Below are positions 1 to 14,019 of a stretch of 64,000 nucleotides of DNA, piece by piece. The notes beneath the pieces are model-generated. The model searched no databases. It saw only the letters and a list, made by a program, of their open reading frames with translations, and was not told where the DNA came from. The DNA lies in assembly GCF_018406645.1 (NCBI RefSeq), contig NZ_AP024546.1, forward strand, positions 2,976,001-3,040,000. Direction: 5' to 3'. Within the stretch, counting starts at the first letter, position 1; every line of letters begins with the position of its first letter. A program made the position numbers and the translations under genes. Origin of the DNA: Lysobacter helvus (GTDB taxonomy: Bacteria; Pseudomonadota; Gammaproteobacteria; Xanthomonadales; Xanthomonadaceae).

Positions 1-456
1 CGACGATCTCGAACTCGCGCTGCCCCGCGGGCGCGTCGATGGTGATCACGTCGCCCTCGTGCTTGCCGATCAGCGCACGCGCCACCGGCGAGGAAATCGC
101 GATCAGGCCCTGCTTGATGTCGGCTTCCAGGTCCCCGACGATCTGGTAGCGCTTTTCTTCGCCGCTGTCGGCGTCGGCCAGTTCCACTGTCGCGCCGAAC
201 ACGATGCGCGAGCCGGCGTTGAGCGAGGCCACGTCGATCACCTGCGCGTGCGAGAGCTCCGCTTCCAGCTGCTTGATGCGGCCTTCGATGAAGCCCTGCT
301 GCTCGCGCGCGGCGTGGTACTCGGCGTTTTCCTTGAGATCGCCGTGCGCGCGCGCTTCGGCGATCGCGTGGATCACCGCCGGGCGCTTCACCGACTTCAG
401 TTCTTCCAGCTCCGCGCGCAGGCGCTGTGCGCCCTGGACGGTCAACGGTGCACGGC

Positions 457-460
<4 letters not shown>
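1..460 (-). CDS. greA: Transcription elongation factor GreA (3' end outside window)
   Basis: GreA binds the RNA polymerase secondary channel and stimulates cleavage of backtracked transcripts. About 153 residues are visible, nearly full length (family about 158). The N-terminal coiled-coil hairpin includes [16 protein letters not shown], carrying the acidic tip residues, and the C-terminal FKBP-like globular part ends in REFEIV at the window edge. The ATG at 460 overlaps the carB stop as ATGA, so greA is probably translationally coupled to carB. The carAB-greA order is usual in xanthomonads. Only the last few codons are missing. Confidence 0.95.
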
Positions 461-3702
<3,242 letters not shown>

Positions 3703-3714
3703 TGCGTCCTCGAC

Positions 3715-4140
3715 TCAGTACAAACGATCCAGCCACCGCTCGCGCGGCAGCCAGGTGATCTTGTTCGCATCGGTGGCCTGCACCTGGCCGGCGTCGATGG
3801 CGGCGCGCACGCGCGCCTGCATCTCGTTCCAGCTGGGGGCCGTCGCGCCGATCTGCGCGCCGATGCGGTTGTTGTGGGCGTCCATCGCGCGCATGTCGCT
3901 GCCCTGGCCGTCGCGTTCCATCACGTGCGTGACGAGCGCGACGAGGCGCGGCGACGTCGTGTACGCGACGGTCGCGCTGGCCAGCGTGTGGCGATACGCA
4001 TCCGCGGGCCCGTTGCGCCCGCCTGGCAGGTTCGCGCTGAACCAGTGCGCGTACACCGTGCCGAGCACGAACGTCGGATAGGCCGCGAGCACCAGGAACG
4101 TGGCGGCGAACAATTTCAGTTTGCGCGAAGTCTTGGACAT
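3715..4140 (-). CDS. Small membrane-anchored protein of unknown function between carA and carB
   Basis: 141 residues, not recognised as a named family. A basic N-terminus ([11 protein letters not shown]) is followed by one hydrophobic stretch at about residues 9-30, which suggests a signal anchor or uncleaved signal. The rest is soluble and mixed, with a periplasmic look (GPADAYRHTLASATVAY, DAHNNRIGAQIG). It lies in the carA-carB operon, 12 bases before carB. Its ATG shares one base with the stop of the upstream four-helix-bundle gene. I recall a small gene at this place in related xanthomonads. Function unknown. Confidence 0.8.
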   Translation of the reverse strand: MSKTSRKLKLFAATFLVLAAYPTFVLGTVYAHWFSANLPGGRNGPADAYRHTLASATVAYTTSPRLVALVTHVMERDGQGSDMRAMDAHNNRIGAQIGATAPSWNEMQARVRAAIDAGQVQATDANKITWLPRERWLDRLY

Positions 4141-4541
4141 CAGCGGGACCGGGGACCGGGGACCAGGGACCGGGGCTCGAGCTTTTCGATCAGCGCCTGA
4201 TGGAGACGACGAAGCATCTTGCTGACCGTTTCGCAGCGCTCCAGGGCTTCGCTGATGTCGGGTTCGATGGCGAATCCGAGCGCCTTCGACAGCAATGGCT
4301 GCGTCTGCAGTTCGGCCGCGGAGCCGCACGCTTGCGAAACGAACCGCGCGTAATCGCGAGTTGTTGCGCGTGCATTGCCCTCCGCGATATTCGACGGAAT
4401 CGAAACCGCGGAACGCTGCATCTGGGACGACAACCCGAATCGCTCGTCGCGCGGAAAGGCCGACGTCAGCGAGTACACGGACGCAGCGAGGTCCATGGAC
4501 TTCTGCCAGACATCCAGTTCGCGGAAGTGGCTCGGTGTCAC
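4140..4541 (-). CDS. Four-helix-bundle protein of the S23 / 23S rRNA intervening-sequence type
   Basis: 133 residues with the hallmarks of the S23 family: [44 protein letters not shown] and a repeated-helix remainder. Such proteins occur in rRNA intervening sequences and as the Avd accessory proteins of diversity-generating retroelements; their cellular role is poorly known. The GTG start at 4541 is preceded by a GGAGGAG ribosome site and overlaps the carA stop (GTGA). The stop shares a base with the next ATG. The last dozen residues ([12 protein letters not shown]) are encoded by the right copy of a 31-bp inverted repeat. No reverse transcriptase is nearby. Confidence 0.85.
   Translation of the reverse strand: MTPSHFRELDVWQKSMDLAASVYSLTSAFPRDERFGLSSQMQRSAVSIPSNIAEGNARATTRDYARFVSQACGSAAELQTQPLLSKALGFAIEPDISEALERCETVSKMLRRLHQALIEKLEPRSLVPGPRSR
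4145..4175. repeat. 31-bp inverted repeat, copy A
   Basis: A G/C-only run with single A positions, built from repeats of GGGACCGG. It is the exact reverse complement of 4551-4581. It lies inside the 3' end of the S23-type gene, and the two copies frame that gene. Confidence 0.9.
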
Positions 4542-5707
4542 GCCGCTCCTCCCCGGTCCCTGGTCCCCGGTCCCCGGTCCCGCATCGCGTCGATGAACTT
4601 GTCGAACAAGGGCGCAACGTCGTGCGGGCCGGGGCTGGCTTCCGGGTGGCCCTGGAAGGAGAACGCCGGTGCATCCGTGAGTGCGATGCCCTGGTTGGAA
4701 CCATCGAACAACGACCGGTGCGTCACGCGCGCGTTCGCCGGCAGCGATGCCTCGTCGACCGCGAAGCCGTGGTTCTGCGAGGTGATCATCACGCGACCGG
4801 TATCGAGGTCGATCACCGGGTGGTTGGCGCCGTGGTGGCCGAACTTCATCTTGCTGGTGGTCGCGCCGATCGCCAGGCCGAGCAGTTGGTGGCCGAGGCA
4901 GATGCCGTAGGTCGGGACTTTCTTGTCTACGAAGGTGCGGATGGCGGCGATCGCGTAATCGCACGGCGCCGGATCGCCCGGGCCGTTCGACAGGAACACG
5001 CCGTCCGGCTGCATCGCGAGCACCTGGTCGGCCGGGGTTTGCGCCGGCACCACCGTGACGTCGCAGCCGCGCTCGGCCAGCATGCGCAGGATGTTCTGCT
5101 TCACGCCGAAGTCGTAGGCGACCACTTTGTATTTCGCCGGCGTGGAGGCGAACAGGTTGGAATCGAGGTCGAGCTGGCCTTCGCGCCACGAATAGGCGTC
5201 GCGCGTGGTCACGTCCTTCGCCAGGTCCATGCCTTTCAGGCCGGGGAACTTGCGCGCGGCTTCCAGCGCCTTCTCGACATCCAGCACGTCATCGGCCGAG
5301 GCCGCGGCCAGCAGCGCGCCGTTCTGCGCGCCGCCGTCGCGCAGCAGGCGCGTGAGCTTGCGGGTGTCGATGTCAGCGATGGCGACCACGCCGCGCTGGC
5401 GCATCCACTCCGGCAAGGCCTGCTGGTTGCGCCAGTTGCTCGGGCGGCGCGGCACGTCGCGCACGATGAGGCCCGCGGCCCACACCTGGCGGGCTTCGTC
5501 GTCCTGCGGCGTGCAACCGGTGTTGCCGATGTGCGGATAGGTCAGCGTGACGAGCTGGCGGGCGTAGGAGGGATCCGTGAGGATTTCCTGGTAGCCGGTC
5601 ATCGCGGTGTTGAACACCACTTCGCCGACCGACAGGCCGGGCGCGCCGACGGAAACGCCCTCGAAGATCGTTCCGTCTTCGAGCGCGAGGATGGCAGGTA
5701 GGGTCAC
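4538..5707 (-). CDS. carA: Carbamoyl-phosphate synthase small (glutaminase) subunit
   Basis: Hydrolyses glutamine and channels ammonia to CarB. 389 residues from the GTG at 5707 ([17 protein letters not shown]), chosen because no in-frame ATG lies close upstream and because homologues begin with a similar LALEDG segment. The class I amidotransferase domain shows the nucleophile motif [11 protein letters not shown], then [17 protein letters not shown] and the His-Glu motif [13 protein letters not shown]. The C-terminus is odd: after KFIDAMR the last 13 or so residues ([13 protein letters not shown]) are encoded by the 31-bp repeat at 4551-4581. The stop overlaps the GTG of the S23 gene. Confidence 0.96.
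   Translation of the reverse strand: MTLPAILALEDGTIFEGVSVGAPGLSVGEVVFNTAMTGYQEILTDPSYARQLVTLTYPHIGNTGCTPQDDEARQVWAAGLIVRDVPRRPSNWRNQQALPEWMRQRGVVAIADIDTRKLTRLLRDGGAQNGALLAAASADDVLDVEKALEAARKFPGLKGMDLAKDVTTRDAYSWREGQLDLDSNLFASTPAKYKVVAYDFGVKQNILRMLAERGCDVTVVPAQTPADQVLAMQPDGVFLSNGPGDPAPCDYAIAAIRTFVDKKVPTYGICLGHQLLGLAIGATTSKMKFGHHGANHPVIDLDTGRVMITSQNHGFAVDEASLPANARVTHRSLFDGSNQGIALTDAPAFSFQGHPEASPGPHDVAPLFDKFIDAMRDRGPGTRDRGGAA
4551..4581. repeat. 31-bp inverted repeat, copy B
   Basis: Perfect reverse complement of 4145-4175. It encodes the last residues of CarA on the minus strand and ends just before the ribosome-binding site of the S23-type gene. Confidence 0.9.
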
Positions 5708-5948
5708 GGGCTTCGCCTTGATGGGGGAGTGCCCCCTGGCTGCACCCCGGATCGCGCGACGTTGGCGCACGAAAATCGCAGGTTGCAGCAAAGCACGGAC
5801 TCGGGATCTTTCCGGTCCGGCTGGCAGTGGGCGGGCGAGCCGGAATTGTACGGGCGTCGCCCGGAAATACCAACGATTTCTTTGCGTTATCGCCTGCCCG
5901 GCCCCGCCCCGCCCCGCACGAGGCGTGAGGCTTGCTGCCCCCGATGGG

Positions 5949-6665
5949 TTATCCCAGCGCGTCGGCGATGCGGTAGCGGCCGGCCGGCTGGCGCGCGAGC
6001 CAGGCGGCGGCATGCAGCGCGCCGCGGGCGAAGATGTCGCGGTCGGTGGCGCGATGGATCAGTTCGATGCGCTCGCCGAGGGTGGCGAACTGCACGGTGT
6101 GCTCGCCCACGATGTCGCCCGCGCGCAGCGATGCATACCGCGGCGTCGCCCCGCCCCGCGTGGCGGCTTCGCCCAGCGTGAGCGCGGTGCCGGACGGTGC
6201 GTCGAGCTTGCGCACGTGGTGCTGCTCGACGATGTCGCAGTCCCAGCCCGGCAGTGCACGCGCCGCGCGTTCGACCATGTCCACGAGCACGGCCACGCCG
6301 AGGCTGAAGTTGGTGGCCCACAACACGGGGATGCGCGTGGCCGCCGCATCGAGCGCGGCCTGCTGCGCATCGGACAGGCCCGTCGTGCCGGTGACCAGCG
6401 GTCGGCCGTGTTCGACGCAATGCGCGAGCAATGCATCGAAGGCTTCCGGCAGGCTGAAGTCGATGACCACGTCGCTGTCGGGCGTGCCGCCCAGTTCGCC
6501 GGCGGCGAATTGCGAGACGCCGTCGATGACGCGCTGCCCGACCTTGCGCGACACCGCACCGACGACCTGCAAGTCTTCACGCGACGACGACAAGCGCAGC
6601 AGTGCCTGGCCCATGCGGCCATTCGCGCCATGGAGCAACACGCGCAGGGGTGTGTTCGTTTGCAT
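5949..6665 (-). CDS. dapB: 4-hydroxy-tetrahydrodipicolinate reductase
   Basis: Reduces 4-hydroxy-tetrahydrodipicolinate with NAD(P)H in the diaminopimelate/lysine pathway. 238 residues. The N-terminal dinucleotide-binding loop is [12 protein letters not shown]. The catalytic signature [17 protein letters not shown] carries the His-His and Lys that bind and protonate substrate. The ATG at 6665 (MQTNTPLRV) is preferred to an in-frame ATG eight codons upstream because it sits directly before the Rossmann strand. It is followed after 241 bases by carA. The dapB-carA-carB order is conserved in xanthomonads. Confidence 0.96.
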   Translation of the reverse strand: MQTNTPLRVLLHGANGRMGQALLRLSSSREDLQVVGAVSRKVGQRVIDGVSQFAAGELGGTPDSDVVIDFSLPEAFDALLAHCVEHGRPLVTGTTGLSDAQQAALDAAATRIPVLWATNFSLGVAVLVDMVERAARALPGWDCDIVEQHHVRKLDAPSGTALTLGEAATRGGATPRYASLRAGDIVGEHTVQFATLGERIELIHRATDRDIFARGALHAAAWLARQPAGRYRIADALG

Positions 6666-6917
6666 GGACGCGAGGCTAACGGACTTCACGCGTGCGCGCC
6701 ATTCATGGATGTGTCGAAGATTTCACGCGAACAGCTCGACCGTTGCTCGCACGGCGTCCTCCACTGGTCGCCCCGTGACCCGTGTTGACCGGTCTGTCAC
6801 GCATTTCACGGTCTGCTGTTCGAAGACGACCGAACGGGGGGACGGTGCGCATCGCGCGCACGTGGCTGCCGAACGGTGCTTCGACGAAATTCCGCCGTTC
6901 TGCAGGAGCCCCTCCCC

Positions 6918-8459
6918 ATGATTTCGCTTTCCCGCCGCAAGTTCGTCCAGGGTGCGGCCGCCATGCCGCTGGCGCTGTGGCTTTCACGCAATGCATTCGC
7001 GCAATCGGCGCCCATCGTCCGCTACGACATCGCCACGCCGCAGGGCGCGGACATGCTGGCGACCTACGCCAATGCGATCCGCCTGATGCAGTCGCGCCCG
7101 GAGAACGATCCGCGCAGCTGGCTGTGGCAGTGGTACACGCACTTCGTCAACGGTGCGACCACCAAGGCCGCGGAAGTCACCCGCATCTTCGGCACGACCG
7201 TCACGCCGGAGAGCACGCTGGCCAACGACATGTGGAATACGTGCCAGTCCCATGCGGGGCAGAACACGAACCACTTCCTGCCGTGGCACCGCATGTTCAC
7301 GTTCTTCTTCGAACAGATCGTGCGCGAGGTCAGCGGTCGCGCGGACTTCTCGCTGCCTTACTGGGATTACACCTCCAGCGATCCCCTCAAGCGCGGCATC
7401 CTGCCGATCCAGTTCCGCTCGCCGAACGATCCGGTGTTCAACGTGCTGTATCGCCCCGAGCGCCTGGCGCTGGCGAACGGCGGACAACGCATCGACAAGA
7501 ACCAGCCGACCGACCAGATGGACATCACGTCCACGATGGCGACGACCAACTACAGCGTCGTCGGCGACGTGCAGGGCTTCTGCCGCGCGGTCGACTCGGG
7601 CATCCACGGTCGCATCCACGTGCTGGTCGGCAACACCAAGGGCATGGGCGCGGTGCCGTACGCGGCGCGCGATCCGTTGTTCTGGGTGCACCACTCCAAC
7701 ATCGACCGCCTGTGGGCGAGCTGGAACGCGAACTTCGGTGGCGTGAACCCGGCGACGGCCTCGTGGGCGACGAAGGTGTTCACCTTCGCCGACCGCACCG
7801 GCCAGCGCGTGAGCGGCAAGCTGAAGGACTTCTTCGACATCGCGCCGCTCGGGTTCTCGTACGACAACCTGATCTTCCCGCCGCCGCCCCCGCCGCCCCC
7901 GCCGCAGCAGCCGCCGCCGTCCGGCAGCGGCACGACCACGACGCCGAAGACCAAGGGCCACAAGCTCGTGGTGGGCAGCACCGTCGATCGCATCGCCGCG
8001 TCCACCGGCATGGCCGACCTGGGCGCCACCGCGACCAACGTGACCGTGCGTCCGATCTCCGCCGCCAAGGCCGCCACCAGCAACGTGCTGGGCCTGGCCG
8101 CGGAAACCTCGCCGCTGCGCAGCTACCTGGTGCTGAAGAACCTGCACACCTGGAAGCAGCCGGAAGTGCTGTACCACGTGTACCTCACGCCGTCCCGCGG
8201 CGGTGGCCTCAACAAGAACAACTACGTGGGCGCGATCAACTTCTTCGACGCCGAATTCCACGACCACGGCGGCGGCAGCAAGCTGGACGCAGCGCTGGGC
8301 GAGAACTTCTTCAGCTTCGATGTGACCGACCTGCTGCGTCGCTACGAACGCAGCGGCGCGGTCAGCCGCGATGCGCTGCAAGTCACGTTCGTGCCGGGCG
8401 GGAAGGCTCGCGCGGATGCAGGCGCGATGGTCGCGACCGTGGAAATCGTGCGGCAGTAA
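6918..8459 (+). CDS. Tat-exported tyrosinase / polyphenol oxidase, first of two tandem copies
   Basis: 513 residues. A Tat signal (SRRKFVQG, then a hydrophobic run to AFAQSA) implies folding with copper before export. Likely copper A ligands are His75, His112 and His124 (WYTHFVNG, CQSHAGQN, FLPWHRM). Likely copper B ligands lie in IHGRIH (230, 234) and VHHSNIDRLW (258/259). Cys109 is placed like the thioether cysteine of plant enzymes. A proline run (about 317-330) links to a C-terminal domain with NFFDAEFHDHGGG and FDVTDLL, resembling the KFDV domain of plant polyphenol oxidases. The enzyme should oxidise phenols to quinones; the substrate is unknown. Confidence 0.9.
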   Translation: MISLSRRKFVQGAAAMPLALWLSRNAFAQSAPIVRYDIATPQGADMLATYANAIRLMQSRPENDPRSWLWQWYTHFVNGATTKAAEVTRIFGTTVTPESTLANDMWNTCQSHAGQNTNHFLPWHRMFTFFFEQIVREVSGRADFSLPYWDYTSSDPLKRGILPIQFRSPNDPVFNVLYRPERLALANGGQRIDKNQPTDQMDITSTMATTNYSVVGDVQGFCRAVDSGIHGRIHVLVGNTKGMGAVPYAARDPLFWVHHSNIDRLWASWNANFGGVNPATASWATKVFTFADRTGQRVSGKLKDFFDIAPLGFSYDNLIFPPPPPPPPPQQPPPSGSGTTTTPKTKGHKLVVGSTVDRIAASTGMADLGATATNVTVRPISAAKAATSNVLGLAAETSPLRSYLVLKNLHTWKQPEVLYHVYLTPSRGGGLNKNNYVGAINFFDAEFHDHGGGSKLDAALGENFFSFDVTDLLRRYERSGAVSRDALQVTFVPGGKARADAGAMVATVEIVRQ

Positions 8460-8607
8460 GACCGCATGTGTCGCGCGCCCCGCGGGGCGCGCGACGGGAG
8501 CGCAGGGAGGCGCATGAACGACTCGTTCACTCGCATTGACTCTGCCATCACCGGGGGCACCCGAAGGTGCGGCCCATTGATTCGCACAACGCGATGAAGG
8601 AGTGGTC

Positions 8608-10110
8608 GTGACCAGCTTTTCCCGCCGTACGTTCCTGCAAGGCCTCGCGGCCGCGCCCATCGCGCTTGGCGCTTCGGGCTCCGTGTTCGCTGCGACCACG
8701 CCGGTCCGCTACGACATCGCCACCGCCGACGGTGCGCGCATGCTCGAGATCTACGCCAACGCCGTGCGCGCGATGCAGGGCATGGGCCCCGACAATCCCC
8801 TGAGCTGGTCGTGGCAGTGGTACACGCACTTCGTCAACGGCGCGACCAACAAGGCCGCCGAACTCACGCGCATCTTCGGCGACACACCGACGCCGATGCG
8901 CACGCTGGCCGAGGAAGTCTGGAACACGTGCCAGTCGCACTCCGGGCAGAACGCCAGCTACTTCCTGCCGTGGCACCGCTTCTACGTGTGGACGATGGAA
9001 CGCATCGTGCGCCAGGTGAGCGGGCATCCGGAATTCACGATGCCCTACTGGGATTACTGCTCCGCCGATCCCGCGCGCCGCGGCGTGCTGCCGGAACAGT
9101 TCCGCCTGCCGAACGACCCGGTGTACGACTGCCTGTATCGCGCCAATCGCACCACGCTCGCCAATTCCGGCCAGCCGATCCAGCTGAACCAGCCGGGCGA
9201 TGCGATGGACATCAACGACATCATGGCGAAGACGGCCTACAACACCGTCGGCTCGGTGACGGGCTTCTGCCGCGCGATCGACTCGGGCATCCACGGCCGC
9301 ATCCACACGCTGGTCGGCAACGGCCGCGGCATGGGCGCGGTGCCGTACGCGGGCAACGATCCGTTGTTCTGCGTGCACCACGCCAACATCGACCGCATCT
9401 GGGCCAGCTGGAACAAGAACGGCAACAAGAACCCGACCGATCCGATCGCCTACCCGTGGATCACCACGTCGTTCGCGATGGCCGACGCCAACGGCGCGCG
9501 CATCTCGCGCCAGGTCAAGAATCTCTACAGCGCATTGCAGCTGGGATACGACTATGACCGCTTCGTGCCGAAGCCGCCGGTGACCACCACCACGCCGCCG
9601 CCCACCACCACGCTGGCCGCCAAGTCCGCGGCCGCGACCGCCACGCGCATCGCCGCCGCGCAGACCGAAGCCGACCTCGGCGCCACGCCCACCAAGGTGC
9701 GCATGCTGCGCATCAGCGGCACGCGCAAGACGGACGTGCTGGGCCTGGACACCGACAACCGCCGCGCATTGCTCGTGCTGCGCAAGCTGCACACCTGGAA
9801 GCAGCCGGAAGTGCTGTACCACGTGTACATCACCGCGCGCCCCACCGATCCGGTGGACAACGCGCACTACGTCGGCGCGATCAACTTCTTCGACGCCGAG
9901 TTCCACGACCACGGCGGCGGCAGCAAGCTCGATGAAGCGTTGGGCGAGAATTTCTTCAGCTTCGACGTCACCGCGCTGTTGAACACGATCGCGAAGAAGC
10001 CCCACGGCGTGGCCGCGGGGAGCGAGTTGTACGTGACTTTCGTGCCGGGCGGACGCCCGGTGTCGGGTGCGAACCCGATGGTCGCTTCGATCGAACTGGT
10101 GCGGCAGTAA
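8608..10110 (+). CDS. Tat-exported tyrosinase / polyphenol oxidase, second tandem copy
   Basis: 500 residues, a paralogue of the preceding gene along its whole length. Tat motif SRRTFLQG; copper motifs WYTHFVNG, CQSHSGQN, FLPWHRFY, IHGRIH and VHHANIDRIW; C-terminal domain with NFFDAEFHDHGGG. A Thr/Pro linker (KPPVTTTTPPPTTT) replaces the pure proline run of the first copy. The GTG at 8608 was chosen over the GTG at 8602 because AAGGAG at 8596-8601 gives six bases of spacing only to the later codon. A 148-base gap separates the two genes, so they may be co-transcribed or have separate promoters. Confidence 0.9.
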   Translation: MTSFSRRTFLQGLAAAPIALGASGSVFAATTPVRYDIATADGARMLEIYANAVRAMQGMGPDNPLSWSWQWYTHFVNGATNKAAELTRIFGDTPTPMRTLAEEVWNTCQSHSGQNASYFLPWHRFYVWTMERIVRQVSGHPEFTMPYWDYCSADPARRGVLPEQFRLPNDPVYDCLYRANRTTLANSGQPIQLNQPGDAMDINDIMAKTAYNTVGSVTGFCRAIDSGIHGRIHTLVGNGRGMGAVPYAGNDPLFCVHHANIDRIWASWNKNGNKNPTDPIAYPWITTSFAMADANGARISRQVKNLYSALQLGYDYDRFVPKPPVTTTTPPPTTTLAAKSAAATATRIAAAQTEADLGATPTKVRMLRISGTRKTDVLGLDTDNRRALLVLRKLHTWKQPEVLYHVYITARPTDPVDNAHYVGAINFFDAEFHDHGGGSKLDEALGENFFSFDVTALLNTIAKKPHGVAAGSELYVTFVPGGRPVSGANPMVASIELVRQ

Positions 10111-10143
10111 CTGCCTGGGCCCCTCTCCCGTTCGGGAGAGGGG

Positions 10144-11280
10144 TCAACTGATCATTCGGTCCCAGAAGCCCTTCACCCCGTCGAGGAACGTCGAGGCTTT
10201 CGGCGAATGGCGCCGCGCGCCCTCGCCGACGAAGGTGGCTTCGAACTTCTCCAGCAACTCGCGCTGTTCCGGCGTGAGGTTGACCGGCGTTTCCACCGCG
10301 ACCTTGCAATACAGGTCGCCCGGCGCGCGGCTGCGCACCGAACGCACGCCGCGATCGCGCAGGCGGAACACCTTGCCGCTCTGCGTTTCGGCGGGGATGC
10401 GCAGTTCGATGTCGCCGCCCAGCGTGGGCACGCGGATCGAATCGCCCAGCGCCGCCTGCGAGATGCGCACCGGCACTTCGCAATGCAGGTCGTCGCCTTC
10501 GCGCTCGAAGATGTCGTGCGGACGCACGCGCACTTCCACGTACAGGTCGCCCGGCGGCGTGCCCGGCGGACCGGCCTCGCCTTCGCCGGACAAGCGGATG
10601 CGGTCGCCGTTGTCGACGCCCGCGGGGATCTTCACCGAGAGCACCTTTTCTTCCTCCAGGCGCCCCTGCCCCACGCACGGCTTGCACGGGTTGATGATGA
10701 CCTTGCCGCGCCCTGCGCAATGCGGGCACGTCTGCTGCATCTGGAAGATGCCGCGCTGCATGCGCACCTGGCCGCGGCCGTGGCACGTGGTGCAGTTTTC
10801 CACCTGGCCGTCGGCCGATCCCGACCCGTTGCAGTGCTGGCACGAGACGAGCGTGGGGACTTCGACGCGCTTCTCGATGCCCGAGACCGCTTCTTCGAGA
10901 TCGAGCTCCATCACGTAGCCGATGTCGGCGCCGCGCCGCGGGCCACCGCGCCCGCCGGCCCCGCCGCCGAAGATGTTGCCGAAGATGTCCCCGAAGATGT
11001 CGCCCATGTCGGCGTAACCGCCCGGGCCACCACCCCCACCGCCGCCCATGCCGTGTTCGAATGCAGCGTGGCCGTGCTGGTCGTACATGCGGCGCTTGGC
11101 CGCGTCCGACAGCACTTCGTAGGCTTCCTTGCATTCCTTGAACGCGGCTTCCGCAGCGTGGTCGCCGGGATTGCGATCGGGGTGGTGCTTCATCGCGCAG
11201 CGGCGATAGGCCTTCTTCAGGTCTTCGTCGCTGGCGTCGCGGGCCACGCCCAGGGTTTCGTAGTAGTCGCGTTTGCTCAT
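10144..11280 (-). CDS. dnaJ: Chaperone DnaJ (Hsp40)
   Basis: Co-chaperone that delivers unfolded substrates to DnaK and stimulates its ATPase. 378 residues. The J domain has the HPD motif (HHPDRNPGD), then a Gly/Phe-rich segment ([18 protein letters not shown]), four zinc-binding CxxCxGxG repeats ([32 protein letters not shown]) and the C-terminal substrate-binding domain. It lies 114 bases downstream of dnaK and is probably transcribed with it. Confidence 0.98.
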   Translation of the reverse strand: MSKRDYYETLGVARDASDEDLKKAYRRCAMKHHPDRNPGDHAAEAAFKECKEAYEVLSDAAKRRMYDQHGHAAFEHGMGGGGGGGPGGYADMGDIFGDIFGNIFGGGAGGRGGPRRGADIGYVMELDLEEAVSGIEKRVEVPTLVSCQHCNGSGSADGQVENCTTCHGRGQVRMQRGIFQMQQTCPHCAGRGKVIINPCKPCVGQGRLEEEKVLSVKIPAGVDNGDRIRLSGEGEAGPPGTPPGDLYVEVRVRPHDIFEREGDDLHCEVPVRISQAALGDSIRVPTLGGDIELRIPAETQSGKVFRLRDRGVRSVRSRAPGDLYCKVAVETPVNLTPEQRELLEKFEATFVGEGARRHSPKASTFLDGVKGFWDRMIS

Positions 11281-11394
11281 GGAGCCGGGTTCTTCGAAAA
11301 AGTGCGAAAGCTTATACGGCGGGGCCCGGGACCGGATCGGCGGATGTCGCCTTTCGCAGACCCGGGCCCCGTTTCCGCATGACCGGGACGGCCG

Positions 11395-13314
<1,920 letters not shown>

Positions 13315-13381
13315 GTGTTGCTCCCTCCGGGGATGTCGCTATTCGAAATTGGTTGGCGGGCTGCCCGCCGGACTGCACGTG

Positions 13382-13409
13382 ATGTAGGGGCCGCTTGGCC
13401 GCCTTCAAG
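13382..13409 (-). promoter_or_regulatory. Candidate sigma-32 heat-shock promoter of dnaK
   Basis: On the minus strand CTTGAAG (13409-13403), then 13 bases, then CCCTACAT (13389-13382). The known sigma-32 consensus is CTTGAAA, 13-14 bases, CCCCATNT. It lies in the grpE-dnaK gap, about 70 bases before the dnaK start. Confidence 0.5.
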
Positions 13410-13424
13410 GCTCGGTCGTTGCGT

Positions 13425-13931
13425 TCAATCGTGTTTCGCGACCACGACCAGCGCCGGGCGCAGCAGTCGCTCGTTCAGCACGTAGCCCTTCTGGAAGGTC
13501 TGCGCGACCGCGCCGGGCGGCAACGCGCCGGCCTCGACCATGCTCATCGCCTGGTGGCGTTCGGGGTCGAAGCTGTCGCCGGCCTGCGGGAACACTTCGA
13601 CGAGGCCGTTGGTCTCGGCGATGCGGTGCAGCTGGCGCAGCGTGAGCTCCAGGCCTTCGCGGAGGGGGTCGGATTGCGCGGCGGCGGCAAGGCCCGCTTC
13701 CATGCTGTCGAACAGCGGGAGCAGCTCGGTGAGCAGGCGTTCGTTGGCGAACTTGCGCGCCTGCTCCACGTCGCGGGCCAGGCGCTTGCGCTGGTTGTCG
13801 AGGTCGGCGCGTTCGCGCAGCGCCTCGGCGCGCAATTGCTCGACTTCGCCCTTGAGTTGTTCGATCTGGTCCTGGGGAGACAGCTCGCCTTCCAGGGCGG
13901 CGTCGCTGTCCTGCGGGTGTTCGTGGGTCAT
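13425..13931 (-). CDS. grpE: Nucleotide exchange factor GrpE
   Basis: Releases ADP from DnaK. 168 residues. An acidic N-terminal tail is followed by a long helix ([20 protein letters not shown], heptad-like) that forms the dimer stalk. The C-terminal beta domain contains the family signature around [20 protein letters not shown] and [19 protein letters not shown]. It lies between hrcA and dnaK in the heat-shock operon. Confidence 0.96.
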   Translation of the reverse strand: MTHEHPQDSDAALEGELSPQDQIEQLKGEVEQLRAEALRERADLDNQRKRLARDVEQARKFANERLLTELLPLFDSMEAGLAAAAQSDPLREGLELTLRQLHRIAETNGLVEVFPQAGDSFDPERHQAMSMVEAGALPPGAVAQTFQKGYVLNERLLRPALVVVAKHD

Positions 13932-13976
13932 CTGGAAAGGTCCGTGGTTCGGCGGCGTCCTCCGCCCGAACCCCCC

Positions 13977-14005
13977 GCATGCGGTCGCCGGCCGGGGCTT
14001 TCAAG
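13977..14005 (-). promoter_or_regulatory. Candidate sigma-32 heat-shock promoter of grpE
   Basis: Minus strand CTTGAAA (14005-13999), 14 bases, then CCGCATGC (13984-13977), compared with the consensus CCCCATNT. The -35 is a perfect match, the -10 partial. It lies in the hrcA-grpE gap. Confidence 0.4.
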
Positions 14006-14019
14006 GCCCGGGGCCCCGT

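Noticed and set aside
4140-4581. Diversity-generating retroelement suggested by the Avd-like S23 protein
   Set aside because: No reverse transcriptase, template repeat or variable repeat is visible nearby.
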